From: VRUE01 sp963716245
GTDB lineage: Bacteria; Actinomycetota; Thermoleophilia; Solirubrobacterales; 70-9
NCBI GenBank assembly: GCA_963716245.1
Contig: OY970300.1
Span: forward strand, 124,001-188,000
DNA: 64,000 nucleotides
Direction: 5' to 3'
In this document: positions 25,326 to 33,209 of the stretch, in pieces
How the letters are laid out: the number at the start of each line of letters is the position of its first letter
Numbering within the stretch: position 1 is the first letter of the stretch
Notes under the pieces: model-generated
Told to the model about the DNA's origin: nothing
What the model saw: the letters and a program-made list of their open reading frames with translations, nothing else
Databases searched by the model: none
Made by a program: the position numbers and the translations under genes

Positions 25326-25434
25326 CCAGGCAGGCACCGGGGCGCCGAGCGGTTAACCCGCCCTACACAAAACGGCCACGAGGCGGCCGCCGCGGCCGAG
25401 GGAATAAACTCCGCTGCCCTGCACCTGTTGGACC

Positions 25435-26106
25435 GTGGCTGACCAAGTGGACAAGCGAGACGGGGTCGAGGCGACCCCCCCCGAGCGGGCCAAGCCCGAC
25501 CCCCCCGGCTATTTCGAGGGCGAGTCGATGACGCGTCGGCGCGTCTTCACCGTCGCGGCCCAGGGGCTCGGCGGCATCGCCGGCGCCGCGATCGTCCTCC
25601 CCGCCGTCGGCTTCGCGGTCGCGCCGATCTTCCACCGCGGCAAGGAGCGCTGGGAGGCGGTCGGCCCGGTCGACGACTTCGTCGCCGACACCTACCGCCA
25701 GGTCGTCTTCACCGAGACCGAGGGGATCGCCGACGCCGGCAAGACGCTCGCCTACGTCCGCAAGAGCTCGGAGGAGCTCGGCGAGGACGCGGGCGAGTTC
25801 ATCGCGATCTCCAACCGCTGCGCCCACCTCGGCTGCCCGGTGCGCTTCGTCGAGGCGGCCGGCAACTTCATCTGCCCGTGCCACGGCGGCGTCTACGACT
25901 TCGTCGGCAAGGTGCTCGGCGGCCCGCCGGTCCGCCCGCTCGACCGGTTCCAGACCCGGGTCCGCCGCGGCCAGGTCGAAGTCGGGCCGCGCTACAGCGT
26001 CACCTCACAGCTCGAGGCGGTCCGCGCCCGCGACCCGGGCGAGTTCACCGGCGGCGTCTGGGAGTACCTCTACCCGCCGCGTCCCTCGACCTTCCCGCCG
26101 CCATGA
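25435..26106 (+). CDS. qcrA: Rieske 2Fe-2S subunit of the menaquinol-cytochrome c reductase (bc complex)
   Basis: A 223-aa Rieske protein that passes electrons from quinol to cytochrome c. The N-terminal anchor has TRRRVFTVAAQGLGGIAGAAIVL, with an Arg triplet that would suit Tat export. The cluster ligands are in SNRCAHLGCPV and CPCHGGVYDFVGK, the canonical Rieske boxes. The tail ends WEYLYPPRPSTF. It starts at GTG 25435, about 30 bases after a TAAACT box. It is followed by qcrB with a 4-base overlap. Confidence 0.95.
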   Translation: MADQVDKRDGVEATPPERAKPDPPGYFEGESMTRRRVFTVAAQGLGGIAGAAIVLPAVGFAVAPIFHRGKERWEAVGPVDDFVADTYRQVVFTETEGIADAGKTLAYVRKSSEELGEDAGEFIAISNRCAHLGCPVRFVEAAGNFICPCHGGVYDFVGKVLGGPPVRPLDRFQTRVRRGQVEVGPRYSVTSQLEAVRARDPGEFTGGVWEYLYPPRPSTFPPP

Positions 26107-26993
26107 AGCTCGACTCGCTGATCCCCGCCCCGCTGCGCAAACCGGCCAAGCCCGGCACCGGCAACGGCGCCGCGAAACCGGCTCCCGCCGACCTGAAGAC
26201 GGCGCCGCCGGAGCGTCCCTCCGAGGCGCAGAAGATCGCCGAGCGGGCCAAGGAGGCGCCCGCCGACGTCCTCGCCTGGGTCGACCAGCGGACCGCGGCG
26301 ACCGGCTTCCTGACCGGGATGCTCTACCGCAAGGTGCCGAAGGGGACCAACTGGTTCTACACGCTCGGCTCGGCGACCCTCTTCGCCTTCATCGTCCAGG
26401 CGGTCACCGGCGTCTTCCTGGCGATGTTCTACGTGCCCTCGGCGACCGAGGCCTACTCCTCGATCTCGCACATCAACAACGAGGTCTTCCTCGGCCAGTT
26501 CGTGCACGGAATGCACAAGTGGGGCTCGAGCCTGATGGTGATCCTGATCTTCCTCCACATGGGCCGCACCTTCTTCTTCGGCGCCTACAAGTACCCGCGC
26601 GAGCTGAACTGGGTGATCGGCGTCGTCCTGCTGATCCTGACGATGACGATGGCCTTCACGGGCTACCTGCTGCCGTTTGACCAGCGCTCCTTCTGGGCTT
26701 CGGTGGTCGGCATCAACATCAACGGCACCGGCCCGATCGTGGGCCCCTACCTGAGCGATTTCCTGCGCGCCGGCCCAGAGCTCGGAGCGACCACGCTCTC
26801 GCGCTTCTACGCGATCCACATGCTGCTCATCCCCGGCGCGCTGATCGCGCTGATCGGCGCCCACCTCTACCTGGTGGTCAAGCTCGGCACGACCGCGCCC
26901 CCGTGGGTGCGCGCGCAGCGGCCGAAGGTCGCCGCGCCGGTCTCCCAGCTCGACGCGGGGGCAGGGGGCAACGGGGGGTCGCCGCCCCGATGA
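26103..26993 (+). CDS. qcrB: Cytochrome b (N-terminal, heme-binding) subunit of the bc complex
   Basis: A 296-aa split-type cytochrome b (b6-like). A Pro/Ala/Lys-rich N-terminal extension of about 50 residues precedes the fold. Heme ligands are seen as His pairs in FVHGMHKWGSSLMVILIFLHMGR and FYAIHMLLIPGALIALIGAHLY. The GYLLPFDQRSFWA segment belongs to the quinol site. The remaining helices are on the next gene, as in cytochrome b6/subunit IV systems, not the fused long cytochrome b of Mycobacterium. It overlaps qcrA and the following gene by 4 bases each. Confidence 0.93.
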   Translation: MKLDSLIPAPLRKPAKPGTGNGAAKPAPADLKTAPPERPSEAQKIAERAKEAPADVLAWVDQRTAATGFLTGMLYRKVPKGTNWFYTLGSATLFAFIVQAVTGVFLAMFYVPSATEAYSSISHINNEVFLGQFVHGMHKWGSSLMVILIFLHMGRTFFFGAYKYPRELNWVIGVVLLILTMTMAFTGYLLPFDQRSFWASVVGININGTGPIVGPYLSDFLRAGPELGATTLSRFYAIHMLLIPGALIALIGAHLYLVVKLGTTAPPWVRAQRPKVAAPVSQLDAGAGGNGGSPPR

Positions 26994-27688
26994 AACCCAC
27001 CGACAAGCAGGCATACCTCGAGGAGTACGAGCTGCTGAAGAAGAAGGGCAAGCCCTTCTTCCCCTACGCGGTGCTGAAGGACTCGACGATGGCGCTGATC
27101 GTCGTCGGCACGATCGTCGTGATGTCGATCGTGCTCGGCGCCGAGCAGGGCCCCAAGGCGGACCCGACCTCGACCAGCTACGTGCCGCGGCCCGAGTGGT
27201 ACTTCTTCTTCCTCTTCGAGCTCCTGCGCGTGATCAAACCGCCGGAGCTGGTCCCGATCGCGACGATCGGCATCCCGACGATCTGCATGGTCCTGCTGCT
27301 CCTGCTGCCGTTCTACGACCGCGGCCCGGAGCGGAACCCGGCGCGCCGGCCGATCGCCACGACGGCGGGCATCCTGACCATCGTCGCGATGGCCTACCTG
27401 ACCTTCCTCGGCGCCACCGGCGGCTCGCCGACCGAGATCGAGATGGAGGTGGCGCCACAGTACGAGGCCGGCAAGGAGGTCGTCGCCGGCGCCGGCTGCC
27501 TGGCCTGTCACAAAATCGGCGAGAACGGCAACTCGCTGGCGCCGGACCTGACCCACATCGGCAGCACGGTGCCGCGCGCCGCGATCCTGCGCTCGGTCGA
27601 AATCGGGCCGGGATTCATGCCCTCCTTCCGCGACCTGCCGCCGAAAAAGCTCGACGAGCTGGCCGACTTCCTCGCCTCGCTCGACTGA
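26990..27688 (+). CDS. Cytochrome b subunit IV fused to a cytochrome c domain
   Basis: A 232-aa third subunit of the bc complex. The N-terminal half is subunit IV-like, with the quinol-site motif PEWYFFFLFELLRVIKPPE and two or three membrane spans (about residues 34-52, 90-112 and 125-143). The C-terminal part is a single-heme cytochrome c domain with the CxxCH motif in GAGCLACHKIGENG and a candidate Met ligand in PGFMPSFRDLPPKKLDELADFLASL. This layout resembles Gram-positive QcrC of Bacillus (subunit IV plus cytochrome c), not actinobacterial di-heme QcrC. It starts at the ATG overlapping qcrB. Confidence 0.9.
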   Translation: MKPTDKQAYLEEYELLKKKGKPFFPYAVLKDSTMALIVVGTIVVMSIVLGAEQGPKADPTSTSYVPRPEWYFFFLFELLRVIKPPELVPIATIGIPTICMVLLLLLPFYDRGPERNPARRPIATTAGILTIVAMAYLTFLGATGGSPTEIEMEVAPQYEAGKEVVAGAGCLACHKIGENGNSLAPDLTHIGSTVPRAAILRSVEIGPGFMPSFRDLPPKKLDELADFLASLD

Positions 27689-27696
27689 GGGGTCCC

Positions 27697-28434
27697 ATGA
27701 CGGGGACCACCAGGCCTTCGCGCGACTCGGCCCAGTTCGCGGGTCAGGTCAACCGCATGTTCGACCGCATCGCCGGTCGGTACGACCTGCTCAACTCGCT
27801 GATGACCGCCGGCCTCCACCACGACTGGCGCCAGCGCGCCGCCGATCGCGCCGAGCTGGGCAACGGCGACGCGGTCCTCGACGTCTGCTGCGGCACCGGC
27901 GACCTGACGCTCGAGCTGGCCCGGCGGGTCGGCCCGGAGGGACACGTGATCGGCTGCGACTTCTCCGAGCCGATGCTCGACCTGGCGCGCGAGAAGGCGA
28001 CGGATCGCGGCGCCGGGGGGGTCCGGTTCGAGTGGGCCGACGCGCTTCAGCTCCCCTACGACGCCGGCCGCTTCGACGCCGTCACGGTCGGCTTCGGCGT
28101 CCGCAACTTCGCCGACCGCGAGAGGGGCCTGAGCGAGATGGCCAGGGTGCTGAAGCCCGGCGGGCGCCTGGTGATCCTCGAGTTCACCGAGCCGCGCCGC
28201 CCCCCCTTCTCGACCTTCTACTCGCTCTGGTTCGACCGGATCGTGCCGGTCCTCGGCAGGCTGACGCGCGATCCGGAGGCATACGCCTACCTCGCGGAGT
28301 CGGTCCACAGCTTCCCCGACCCGCCCACGCTCGCGGCGAAGATGGACCTGGCCGGGCTGGGAGGAATCCGCTACACGCTCCTCGCGGGCGGGATCCTGAC
28401 GATCCACAGCGGCGCCAAAGAGCCCGGCGGGTGA
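27697..28434 (+). CDS. menG: Demethylmenaquinone methyltransferase (UbiE/MenG)
   Basis: A 245-aa SAM-dependent C-methyltransferase for the last step of menaquinone synthesis. UbiE/COQ5 marks are MFDRIAGRYDLLNSLMTAGLHHDWR, the SAM motif VLDVCCGTGDLTLELA, and FDAVTVGFGVRNFADRERGL with EMARVLKPGGRLVILEF. It begins 8 bases after the bc-complex gene and overlaps the polyprenyl synthase by 4 bases. Quinone synthesis and the quinol-oxidising complex therefore appear to be in one operon. Since the electron carrier of this phylum is menaquinone, MenG is preferred to UbiE. Confidence 0.92.
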   Translation: MTGTTRPSRDSAQFAGQVNRMFDRIAGRYDLLNSLMTAGLHHDWRQRAADRAELGNGDAVLDVCCGTGDLTLELARRVGPEGHVIGCDFSEPMLDLAREKATDRGAGGVRFEWADALQLPYDAGRFDAVTVGFGVRNFADRERGLSEMARVLKPGGRLVILEFTEPRRPPFSTFYSLWFDRIVPVLGRLTRDPEAYAYLAESVHSFPDPPTLAAKMDLAGLGGIRYTLLAGGILTIHSGAKEPGG

Positions 28435-29396
28435 GCCGGGACTCGGCAGTCCCGCCCCCGGTCACGGCGGTCCTCGACGCATCGAGCCGCTGGCTCCCGG
28501 CGGGGCTGCGCCGGGTCGAGGAGATGCTCCGCGAGCAGAGCCGTGACTACGGAGAGCTGCTCGACGGCGACGTCGAGATGACCCTCTCGGCGGGCGGCAA
28601 GCGGATGCGGCCGATGCTCGTGCTGATCTGCGGCGGCAAGGGGGGTGGCGAGGCCTCCGCCCGCGCCGCCACCGCGATCGAGCTGATCCACATGGCGACC
28701 CTCGTCCACGACGACGTGCTCGACGCTGCGCCGCTGCGCCGCGGCCGACCGACCGTCGCGGCCAGCGCGGGACGTGGCCGGGCCACTGCGACCGGCGACC
28801 TGCTCTTCTCCCGGGCCTTCGGCCTGCTCGCGGCGCACGGCGACCTGCGGGCGGTCGAGCTGCTCTCGGCCGCCTCGGTGGCGCTTGCCCGCGGTGAGCT
28901 GGCGCAGCGCCACGACGCGTACGACACGTCGGTCTCCGAAGAGCGCTACCTGGAGCGGTGCCGGCTGAAGACCGGGACGCTGTTCGAGTGCGCGTGCCTG
29001 CTCGGGCGCGACGAACCCGAGCTGGGCAGGTTCGGCGGCGAGATCGGCCTCGCCTTCCAGCTGCTCGACGACGTGCTCGACGTCTCCGGCCCGCCGGAGC
29101 GGACGGGGAAGGCGCGCGGAACCGACCTGCTGGACGGCACGGTGACCCTGCCGCTGATCCTCGCCGCCGCCGAGGACCCGGCAATCGGGGCGACGGACCT
29201 GCAAAGCCTGGATCCCGCGGGGGCCGAGGAGCTGTGCGATCGCATCGGCGCGACGGGTGCGCTCGAGCGGGTGCGCTCGCGCGCGATGCAGATGGTCGCC
29301 GACGCCAAGCGACGCCTCGGCGCGACCGACCTCGACCCCGAACGGCGCGAGCTGCTCGACCTGGTCGCCGACGGCGTCGTCCAGCGCTACGGCTGA
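28431..29396 (+). CDS. Polyprenyl diphosphate synthase (trans-isoprenyl, HepT/IspB type)
   Basis: A 321-aa all-trans polyprenyl synthase, which extends allylic diphosphates with isopentenyl diphosphate, probably for the menaquinone side chain. The family boxes are LSAGGKRMRPML, the first Asp-rich motif LVHDDVLDAAPLRRG and TGTLFECACLLG. The second Asp-rich motif is FQLLDDVLDVSG. Chain length cannot be fixed from sequence alone. The GTG start overlaps menG. The stop overlaps the convergent zinc-ribbon gene by 10 bases. Confidence 0.92.
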   Translation: MSRDSAVPPPVTAVLDASSRWLPAGLRRVEEMLREQSRDYGELLDGDVEMTLSAGGKRMRPMLVLICGGKGGGEASARAATAIELIHMATLVHDDVLDAAPLRRGRPTVAASAGRGRATATGDLLFSRAFGLLAAHGDLRAVELLSAASVALARGELAQRHDAYDTSVSEERYLERCRLKTGTLFECACLLGRDEPELGRFGGEIGLAFQLLDDVLDVSGPPERTGKARGTDLLDGTVTLPLILAAAEDPAIGATDLQSLDPAGAEELCDRIGATGALERVRSRAMQMVADAKRRLGATDLDPERRELLDLVADGVVQRYG

Positions 29397-29758
29397 GCGG
29401 GTCGCATGAGGCGGAAGTCTTCGGCCGTGATCAGGTCGGCCTCCAGCGCCGTGGCAAAGGCCTCCGTCACCCGGCGCATGCTCTCCCGCTCCAGCTCCTC
29501 GAGCCGGCAGGCGAGGGCCTCGGTTCCGTTGTCGAGCTCCTCGTCGTAGGCGTCGATCTCGCGCTCGCCGTGGACGCTGTCGCCGTGCCACTCGCACTCG
29601 GGGCAGCGGCGCCAGAGCCGCCAGTGGCCGCGGGGCCCGGTCTGCTCCCAGCAGGTCGGCTGCACGAGCCGGGAGCCGCACGCCGGGCAGACGTGCAGGC
29701 CGGTCGGGCTGGTCGTCTGGGTGTGGCCGGCGTTGCCCATGCTCCCACCCTCGAACAC
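29387..29758 (-). CDS. Zinc-ribbon protein of unknown function
   Basis: A protein of up to 123 aa with a four-cysteine zinc ribbon: CPACG at about residues 24-28 and CPECEWHGD at about 52-60. A helical, acidic C-terminal half follows (GTEALACRLEELERESMRRVTEAF). A second in-frame ATG at 29740 (MGNAGHTQ) would shorten it by 6 residues. Such proteins may bind nucleic acid, but no specific role can be assigned. It is convergent with the polyprenyl synthase and shares its 3' end. Confidence 0.7.
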   Translation of the reverse strand: MFEGGSMGNAGHTQTTSPTGLHVCPACGSRLVQPTCWEQTGPRGHWRLWRRCPECEWHGDSVHGEREIDAYDEELDNGTEALACRLEELERESMRRVTEAFATALEADLITAEDFRLMRPAQP

Positions 29759-29847
29759 GCGAAGACGACGATCAATCCGCAGTTTTCAGGCAGACGGCGA
29801 GAAAAACCCATTACCGGGTAGCCGCCTCGGCCGCAATTCGGGACCGG

Positions 29848-29853
29848 TAGCAT
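29848..29853 (+). promoter_or_regulatory. -10 box of tatA
   Basis: TAGCAT is followed by GGAGTC (6 bases) and the tatA ATG, the pattern of a leaderless mRNA. GGAG in this gap is too close to act as a normal ribosome-binding site. Confidence 0.4.
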
Positions 29854-29859
29854 GGAGTC

Positions 29860-30084
29860 ATGCTCGGGAACATCGGTCCCCTCGAGATCGTCGTCGTGTT
29901 GATCATCGCCCTGATCGTCTTCGGCCCGAAGCGCCTGCCGGAGCTCGGCCGCTCGCTGGGCAAGGGCATTCGCGAGTTCCGCGGCTCGCTCGGCGGCGAC
30001 AACGACGACGACGAGGACCACGACTCCCCGCCGCGGGAGATCGAGCCGGGCAGGCGCGAGCCGGTCGGGCACAAGCGGCCCTAG
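29860..30084 (+). CDS. tatA: Sec-independent (Tat) protein translocase subunit TatA
   Basis: A 74-aa TatA/E protein that forms the pore of twin-arginine export. One short hydrophobic helix (LEIVVVLIIALIVFG) is followed by the FGPKRLPELGRSLGKGIREF amphipathic helix, the hallmark of the family. An acidic tail follows (GGDNDDDEDHD) and then basic residues. It lies 19 bases before tatC. The neighbouring bc complex includes a Rieske protein, a common Tat substrate. Confidence 0.95.
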   Translation: MLGNIGPLEIVVVLIIALIVFGPKRLPELGRSLGKGIREFRGSLGGDNDDDEDHDSPPREIEPGRREPVGHKRP

Positions 30085-30103
30085 AGCCCGCGAGGCGCGA
30101 CCG

Positions 30104-30874
30104 ATGTCCCGCGTCAGGCCGGTCTCCCACGAGGACCGCCTAACCCTCGTAGAGCACCTCGACGAGCTCCGCAGCCGGATCGTCGTCTGCCTCGCCGCGC
30201 TCGGTGTCGCCCTCGCGCTCTGCTTCTGGCAGAGCGACCTGCTGCTCGAGATCGCGACCGAGCCGCTGCCGAGCGACCAGCGCGAGCTGCTCACCTTCGG
30301 CGTCACCGAGCCCTTCACGACGACGCTCACCGTCGCCGTCTACGGGGCCCTGATCCTCTCCCTGCCGGTCCTCATCTACCAGCTCTACGCCTACGTGCTG
30401 CCGGCCTTCAGCCGGACCGAGCGCCGGGTCGCGATGCCGGTCCTGCTGATGGCGCCGCTGCTCTTCGCCGCCGGGGTCGCCTTCGCCTACTTCGTCGTGA
30501 TGCCCCCGGCGACCGAGTTCCTGCTCGGCTTCAACGAGAGCGAGTTCAACGTCCAGGTGCGGGCCCGCGACTACTACAGCTTCTTCTCGACGATGATGCT
30601 GGCCGGCGGGCTGATCTTCCAGCTGCCGCTGGCGCTGATCGCGCTGACCCGGCTCGGCATAGTCAGCACCGACCAGCTGCGGTCCAACCGCCGCTACGCC
30701 TACCTGGCGATCGCCCTGCTCGCGGCGGCGCTGCCGGGGGTCGACCCGGTCTCGATGCTGATCGAGATGGTTCCCCTGCTCGTTCTGTATGAGTTGAGTA
30801 TCTTGCTTGCGCGGCTCTTCGACAGGCCGAGGGCCGCGGGAGGCCTGGCCAAACCCTCAACGCAGGAGCGGTGA
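30104..30874 (+). CDS. tatC: Sec-independent (Tat) protein translocase subunit TatC
   Basis: A 256-aa, six-span receptor of the Tat pathway that recognises twin-arginine signals. It begins HEDRLTLVEHLDELRSRIVV, the conserved N-terminal motif with the Glu of the HLxELR box. FGVTEPFTTTLTVAVYGALIL and LPVLIYQLYAYVLPAFSRTERR, with its conserved Pro and Glu, follow. It is cotranscribed with tatA. The next gene starts 6 bases downstream. Confidence 0.95.
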   Translation: MSRVRPVSHEDRLTLVEHLDELRSRIVVCLAALGVALALCFWQSDLLLEIATEPLPSDQRELLTFGVTEPFTTTLTVAVYGALILSLPVLIYQLYAYVLPAFSRTERRVAMPVLLMAPLLFAAGVAFAYFVVMPPATEFLLGFNESEFNVQVRARDYYSFFSTMMLAGGLIFQLPLALIALTRLGIVSTDQLRSNRRYAYLAIALLAAALPGVDPVSMLIEMVPLLVLYELSILLARLFDRPRAAGGLAKPSTQER

Positions 30875-30880
30875 CGACCG

Positions 30881-31699
30881 ATGGCGGAGAACAAGGGCGA
30901 GCGACGGATGCTGTTCGACACCCGGGGGCGGCGCAAGAACGTCATCCGGGTGGTCTACGCGCTGCTCGCGCTGCTGATGGGCGGCAGCCTCTTCCTCACC
31001 GTCGGCCCCTTCAACCTGGGCGAACTCGCGGGCGGCGGCGGGACGAGCAGCGCCACCGAGGTGGCCCACGAACGCGCGGAGAGGATCGAAGAGAGGCTGG
31101 CGACGAGCCCGAACGACGAGGAGCTCCTGCTCGCGCTCATCCGGGCCAGGATTCAGGCAGGGAACGCGCAGGTCGAACGCGATCCGGAAACGGGCCGGCC
31201 GGGAACCCCGCCGCCCGAGGCGGTCGAGGACTACCGGAGCGCAGACCGGGCGTGGACCAGGTACCTGAAGCTGGCGGGCGACGAACCGAACGCCTCCGTC
31301 GCGCAGCTCGTCGCGTTCACCTCGATCGCGCTGGCGGAAGGCAGCACCAGCCTGCTCGCCTCGCAGTCGTACATCAGGAAAGCGACCGAGGCCCAGAGGA
31401 TCGCCGCCGAGCAGCGCCCCAACGTCGGCTCGCTGACCACCCTCGCGATCTACCAGTACTTCAACGGCGAATTCGCCGGCGCCGAGAAGACGATCGACCG
31501 GGCCACCAAGGGCGTCCCTAAAGCCGAAGCGAAAAACATCGAACGCCAGATGGTCAGCTACCGCAAAAACGCCGAACGCTTCGACCGGCGCAACAAACGC
31601 CTCGAAAAAGTCGCCGAACGCCTCGGCAAAGAACGCGTCCAGGGCCAGAACCCCTTCGGCGAAATCGGCGGCCTAGCCACCCCTCCGGCCGGCGGCTGA
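30881..31699 (+). CDS. Membrane-anchored TPR-like protein of unknown function
   Basis: A 272-aa protein with a basic cytoplasmic head (GERRMLFDTRGRRKNVIR) and one membrane helix at about residues 24-43. A long helical, TPR-like region follows: EDYRSADRAWTRYLKLAGDEPN at about 110-131, then the repeat-like NVGSLTTLAIYQYFNGEFAGAEKTIDRA. The tail is Lys/Arg/Asn-rich and ends GLATPPAGG. No enzymatic motif is visible. It stands 6 bases after tatC in the same direction and probably shares its transcript. Confidence 0.72.
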   Translation: MAENKGERRMLFDTRGRRKNVIRVVYALLALLMGGSLFLTVGPFNLGELAGGGGTSSATEVAHERAERIEERLATSPNDEELLLALIRARIQAGNAQVERDPETGRPGTPPPEAVEDYRSADRAWTRYLKLAGDEPNASVAQLVAFTSIALAEGSTSLLASQSYIRKATEAQRIAAEQRPNVGSLTTLAIYQYFNGEFAGAEKTIDRATKGVPKAEAKNIERQMVSYRKNAERFDRRNKRLEKVAERLGKERVQGQNPFGEIGGLATPPAGG

Positions 31700-31710
31700 G
31701 CGGTCAGCCG
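31693..31710. terminator. Small hairpin spanning two convergent stop codons
   Basis: CGGCTGA (31693-31699) and TCAGCCG (31704-31710) pair perfectly around the loop GCGG. The arms contain the TGA of the TPR-like gene and the complement of the TGA of the methyltransferase. The stem is only 7 bp without a U-tract, so it is a weak terminator at best. Confidence 0.35.
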
Positions 31711-32372
31711 GCGACGAGGGCGACGGCGAAGCCGTCGTAGCCCTTGCTGCCGACGGTCTGGATGGTGGTTGCGCTGACGCGTGGCTCGTCGGCGAGCATC
31801 CGGTGCAGGCGGCGCTGAGCGACGATCTTCGGATCGTCGCTTCCATCGTCGGCGAGGGCGCCCGCCCGGACGACGTTGTCGGCGACGATCAGGCTGCCCG
31901 GCCGGGAGCGCTCGAGCGCCCAGGCGAAGTAGTCGGGGCTGCGCTCCTTGTCGGCGTCGATGAAGGTCAGGTCGAACGGTCCGGCACCGTCCTCCGCGAG
32001 CTCTGGCAGCAGATCCAGCGCCGCTCCTACGCGGATATCGACGATCTCCTCCAGCCCCGCTCGCGCGATGTTCCCGCGTGCGATGGCGGCGTATGCAGGG
32101 TCTGCCTCCAGGGTGATCAGCCGCCCGTCCTCGGGCAGCGCCCTTGCCAGCCAGATCGTGCTGTAGCCGCCGAGCGTGCCGAACTCCAAAACCGTTCTCG
32201 CACCCACGGCCGAGGCCAGCAAGTTCAACAGCTTGCCCTGAGGCGGCGAAACCTGAATTGCCGGCAGCCCACCCGCCTCGCTTGCTTCGAGCGCTTCGTC
32301 CAGGACGCGGTCATGCGGCGCGAGAAGAGCGCCGACGTATTCGTCTACCGCTGACCAGAGCTCCTGGGCCAC
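31704..32372 (-). CDS. Class I SAM-dependent O-methyltransferase (CCoAMT-like)
   Basis: A 222-aa methyltransferase of the catechol/caffeoyl-CoA O-methyltransferase family. The SAM motif is VLEFGTLGGYSTIWLARALP, the acidic motif is LITLEADPAYAAIARGNI and the metal site is FDLTFIDADKERSPDYFAWAL. SLIVADNVVRAG follows. The N-terminal helix includes VSPPQGKLLNLLA. The substrate is not predictable. It is convergent with the TPR-like gene. Confidence 0.9.
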   Translation of the reverse strand: MAQELWSAVDEYVGALLAPHDRVLDEALEASEAGGLPAIQVSPPQGKLLNLLASAVGARTVLEFGTLGGYSTIWLARALPEDGRLITLEADPAYAAIARGNIARAGLEEIVDIRVGAALDLLPELAEDGAGPFDLTFIDADKERSPDYFAWALERSRPGSLIVADNVVRAGALADDGSDDPKIVAQRRLHRMLADEPRVSATTIQTVGSKGYDGFAVALVAG

Positions 32373-32435
32373 TGCCGATGTCTATCAAGCGCCCCGACCC
32401 ACTTGTCAGCGAGCGCGGTGGATACGTTTCGGCCG

Positions 32436-32729
32436 ATGGCCGAGCCTTTCGTCCGCCCCCTATCGCCGGATGCGCGCATCCTCATCGAGCTGGAGGGGCG
32501 GCCGCTGGAGCGCTATGCGGTCATGCTCCAGCTGCGGATCGAGGGGCGCTGGCAGACCATCCGGTTGCTGGACAACGCTCACGGCGACCACGACATGCAC
32601 CGCTACACTGGCCCGGAGAAGCAGCCTGCCGAGCGGTTCGCCGAGGGCACGGTCAACCAGGTGGTTCCGATCGCTATCCGCTATCTGATCGACCACTGGG
32701 AAGCGATTGCACGGACATGGAAGAGCTAG
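32436..32729 (+). CDS. Small protein of unknown function, first gene of a two-gene cassette
   Basis: A 97-aa soluble protein from the ATG at 32436. Visible features are RPLSPDARILIELEGRPLER, a beta-rich centre and the His-rich motif DNAHGDHDMHRYTGPEKQP, followed by an amphipathic C-terminal helix. It resembles small uncharacterised proteins found in toxin-antitoxin-like or mobile contexts, but I cannot name a family with confidence. Its composition is less G+C-rich than its neighbours. The next gene starts within its last codons (13-base overlap). Confidence 0.6.
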   Translation: MAEPFVRPLSPDARILIELEGRPLERYAVMLQLRIEGRWQTIRLLDNAHGDHDMHRYTGPEKQPAERFAEGTVNQVVPIAIRYLIDHWEAIARTWKS

Positions 32730-33070
32730 AGCGCAGCAAGTTCACCGCGGCGGGCGAGATCGCCAACGAACGGCTGATCGAAGCCGCGACCGAACCGGGC
32801 CGCTATCCCGAGGGGACCGCGTTCATCGCCGCCGACCAGGAGCATTTCGGCACGGTTCTCACGCAAGCTGTTGCCGAGCATCGGCCACTGGCGATCGTCT
32901 ATCCCGATGGGCGGGAGATAGTTGCCGCGCCTCGTCGAGGGGCACTCGCGTTCATCGAGCACCGACTCACTCGCCGCCGCGAGGACAAGGGCAAGCATGG
33001 TGCGCCCGCCGTGCCGCTGCCCGCCGACTACCGGGTCGAGATACGGGACCAACAGGCGCTCGCTGTCTGA
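32717..33070 (+). CDS. Small protein of unknown function, second gene of the cassette
   Basis: A 117-aa protein beginning MEELERSKFTAAGEIANERL. It has a helical N-terminal third, a beta-like middle (HRPLAIVYPDGREIVAAPRRG) and a basic C-terminal region (HRLTRRREDKGKHG). No known domain is recognised. It overlaps the first cassette gene by 13 bases, so the two are translationally coupled, as in many antitoxin-toxin or regulator-effector pairs. It ends 32 bases before tRNA-Lys, a common integration target. Confidence 0.6.
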   Translation: MEELERSKFTAAGEIANERLIEAATEPGRYPEGTAFIAADQEHFGTVLTQAVAEHRPLAIVYPDGREIVAAPRRGALAFIEHRLTRRREDKGKHGAPAVPLPADYRVEIRDQQALAV

Positions 33071-33102
33071 GCATTGCTCGGCCCGACGGATCCGCTGACG
33101 AG

Positions 33103-33175
33103 TGGGCCGTGAAGGACTCGAACCTTCAACCTTGAGATTAAGAGTCTCCTGCTCTACCGGTTGAGCTAACGGCCC
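33103..33175 (-). tRNA. tRNA-Lys (anticodon CTT)
   Basis: On the minus strand the 73-base cloverleaf has acceptor stem GGGCCGT/ACGGCCC with discriminator A. The D arm is TAGCTCAACCGGTAGAGCA. The anticodon loop CTCTTAA gives CTT, and the T arm has GGTTCGAGTCC. The outermost anticodon-stem pair is G-A, otherwise the fold is complete. CCA is not encoded. Confidence 0.95.
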
Positions 33176-33209
33176 AGGGTCGGCAAGTATAGGAAGCTCG
33201 CGCGTGGGG

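Noticed and set aside
22235..25531. An open frame of about 1100 codons antisense to the MMPL gene
   Set aside because: Asp/Arg/Gln-rich composition is typical of antisense frames in G+C-rich genes; the minus-strand MMPL reading has membrane spans and family motifs.
32707..33135. An open frame running across the small cassette and into tRNA-Lys
   Set aside because: It ends in residues encoded by the tRNA (KDSNLQP), a common false annotation; the other frame gives the coupled 117-aa gene.
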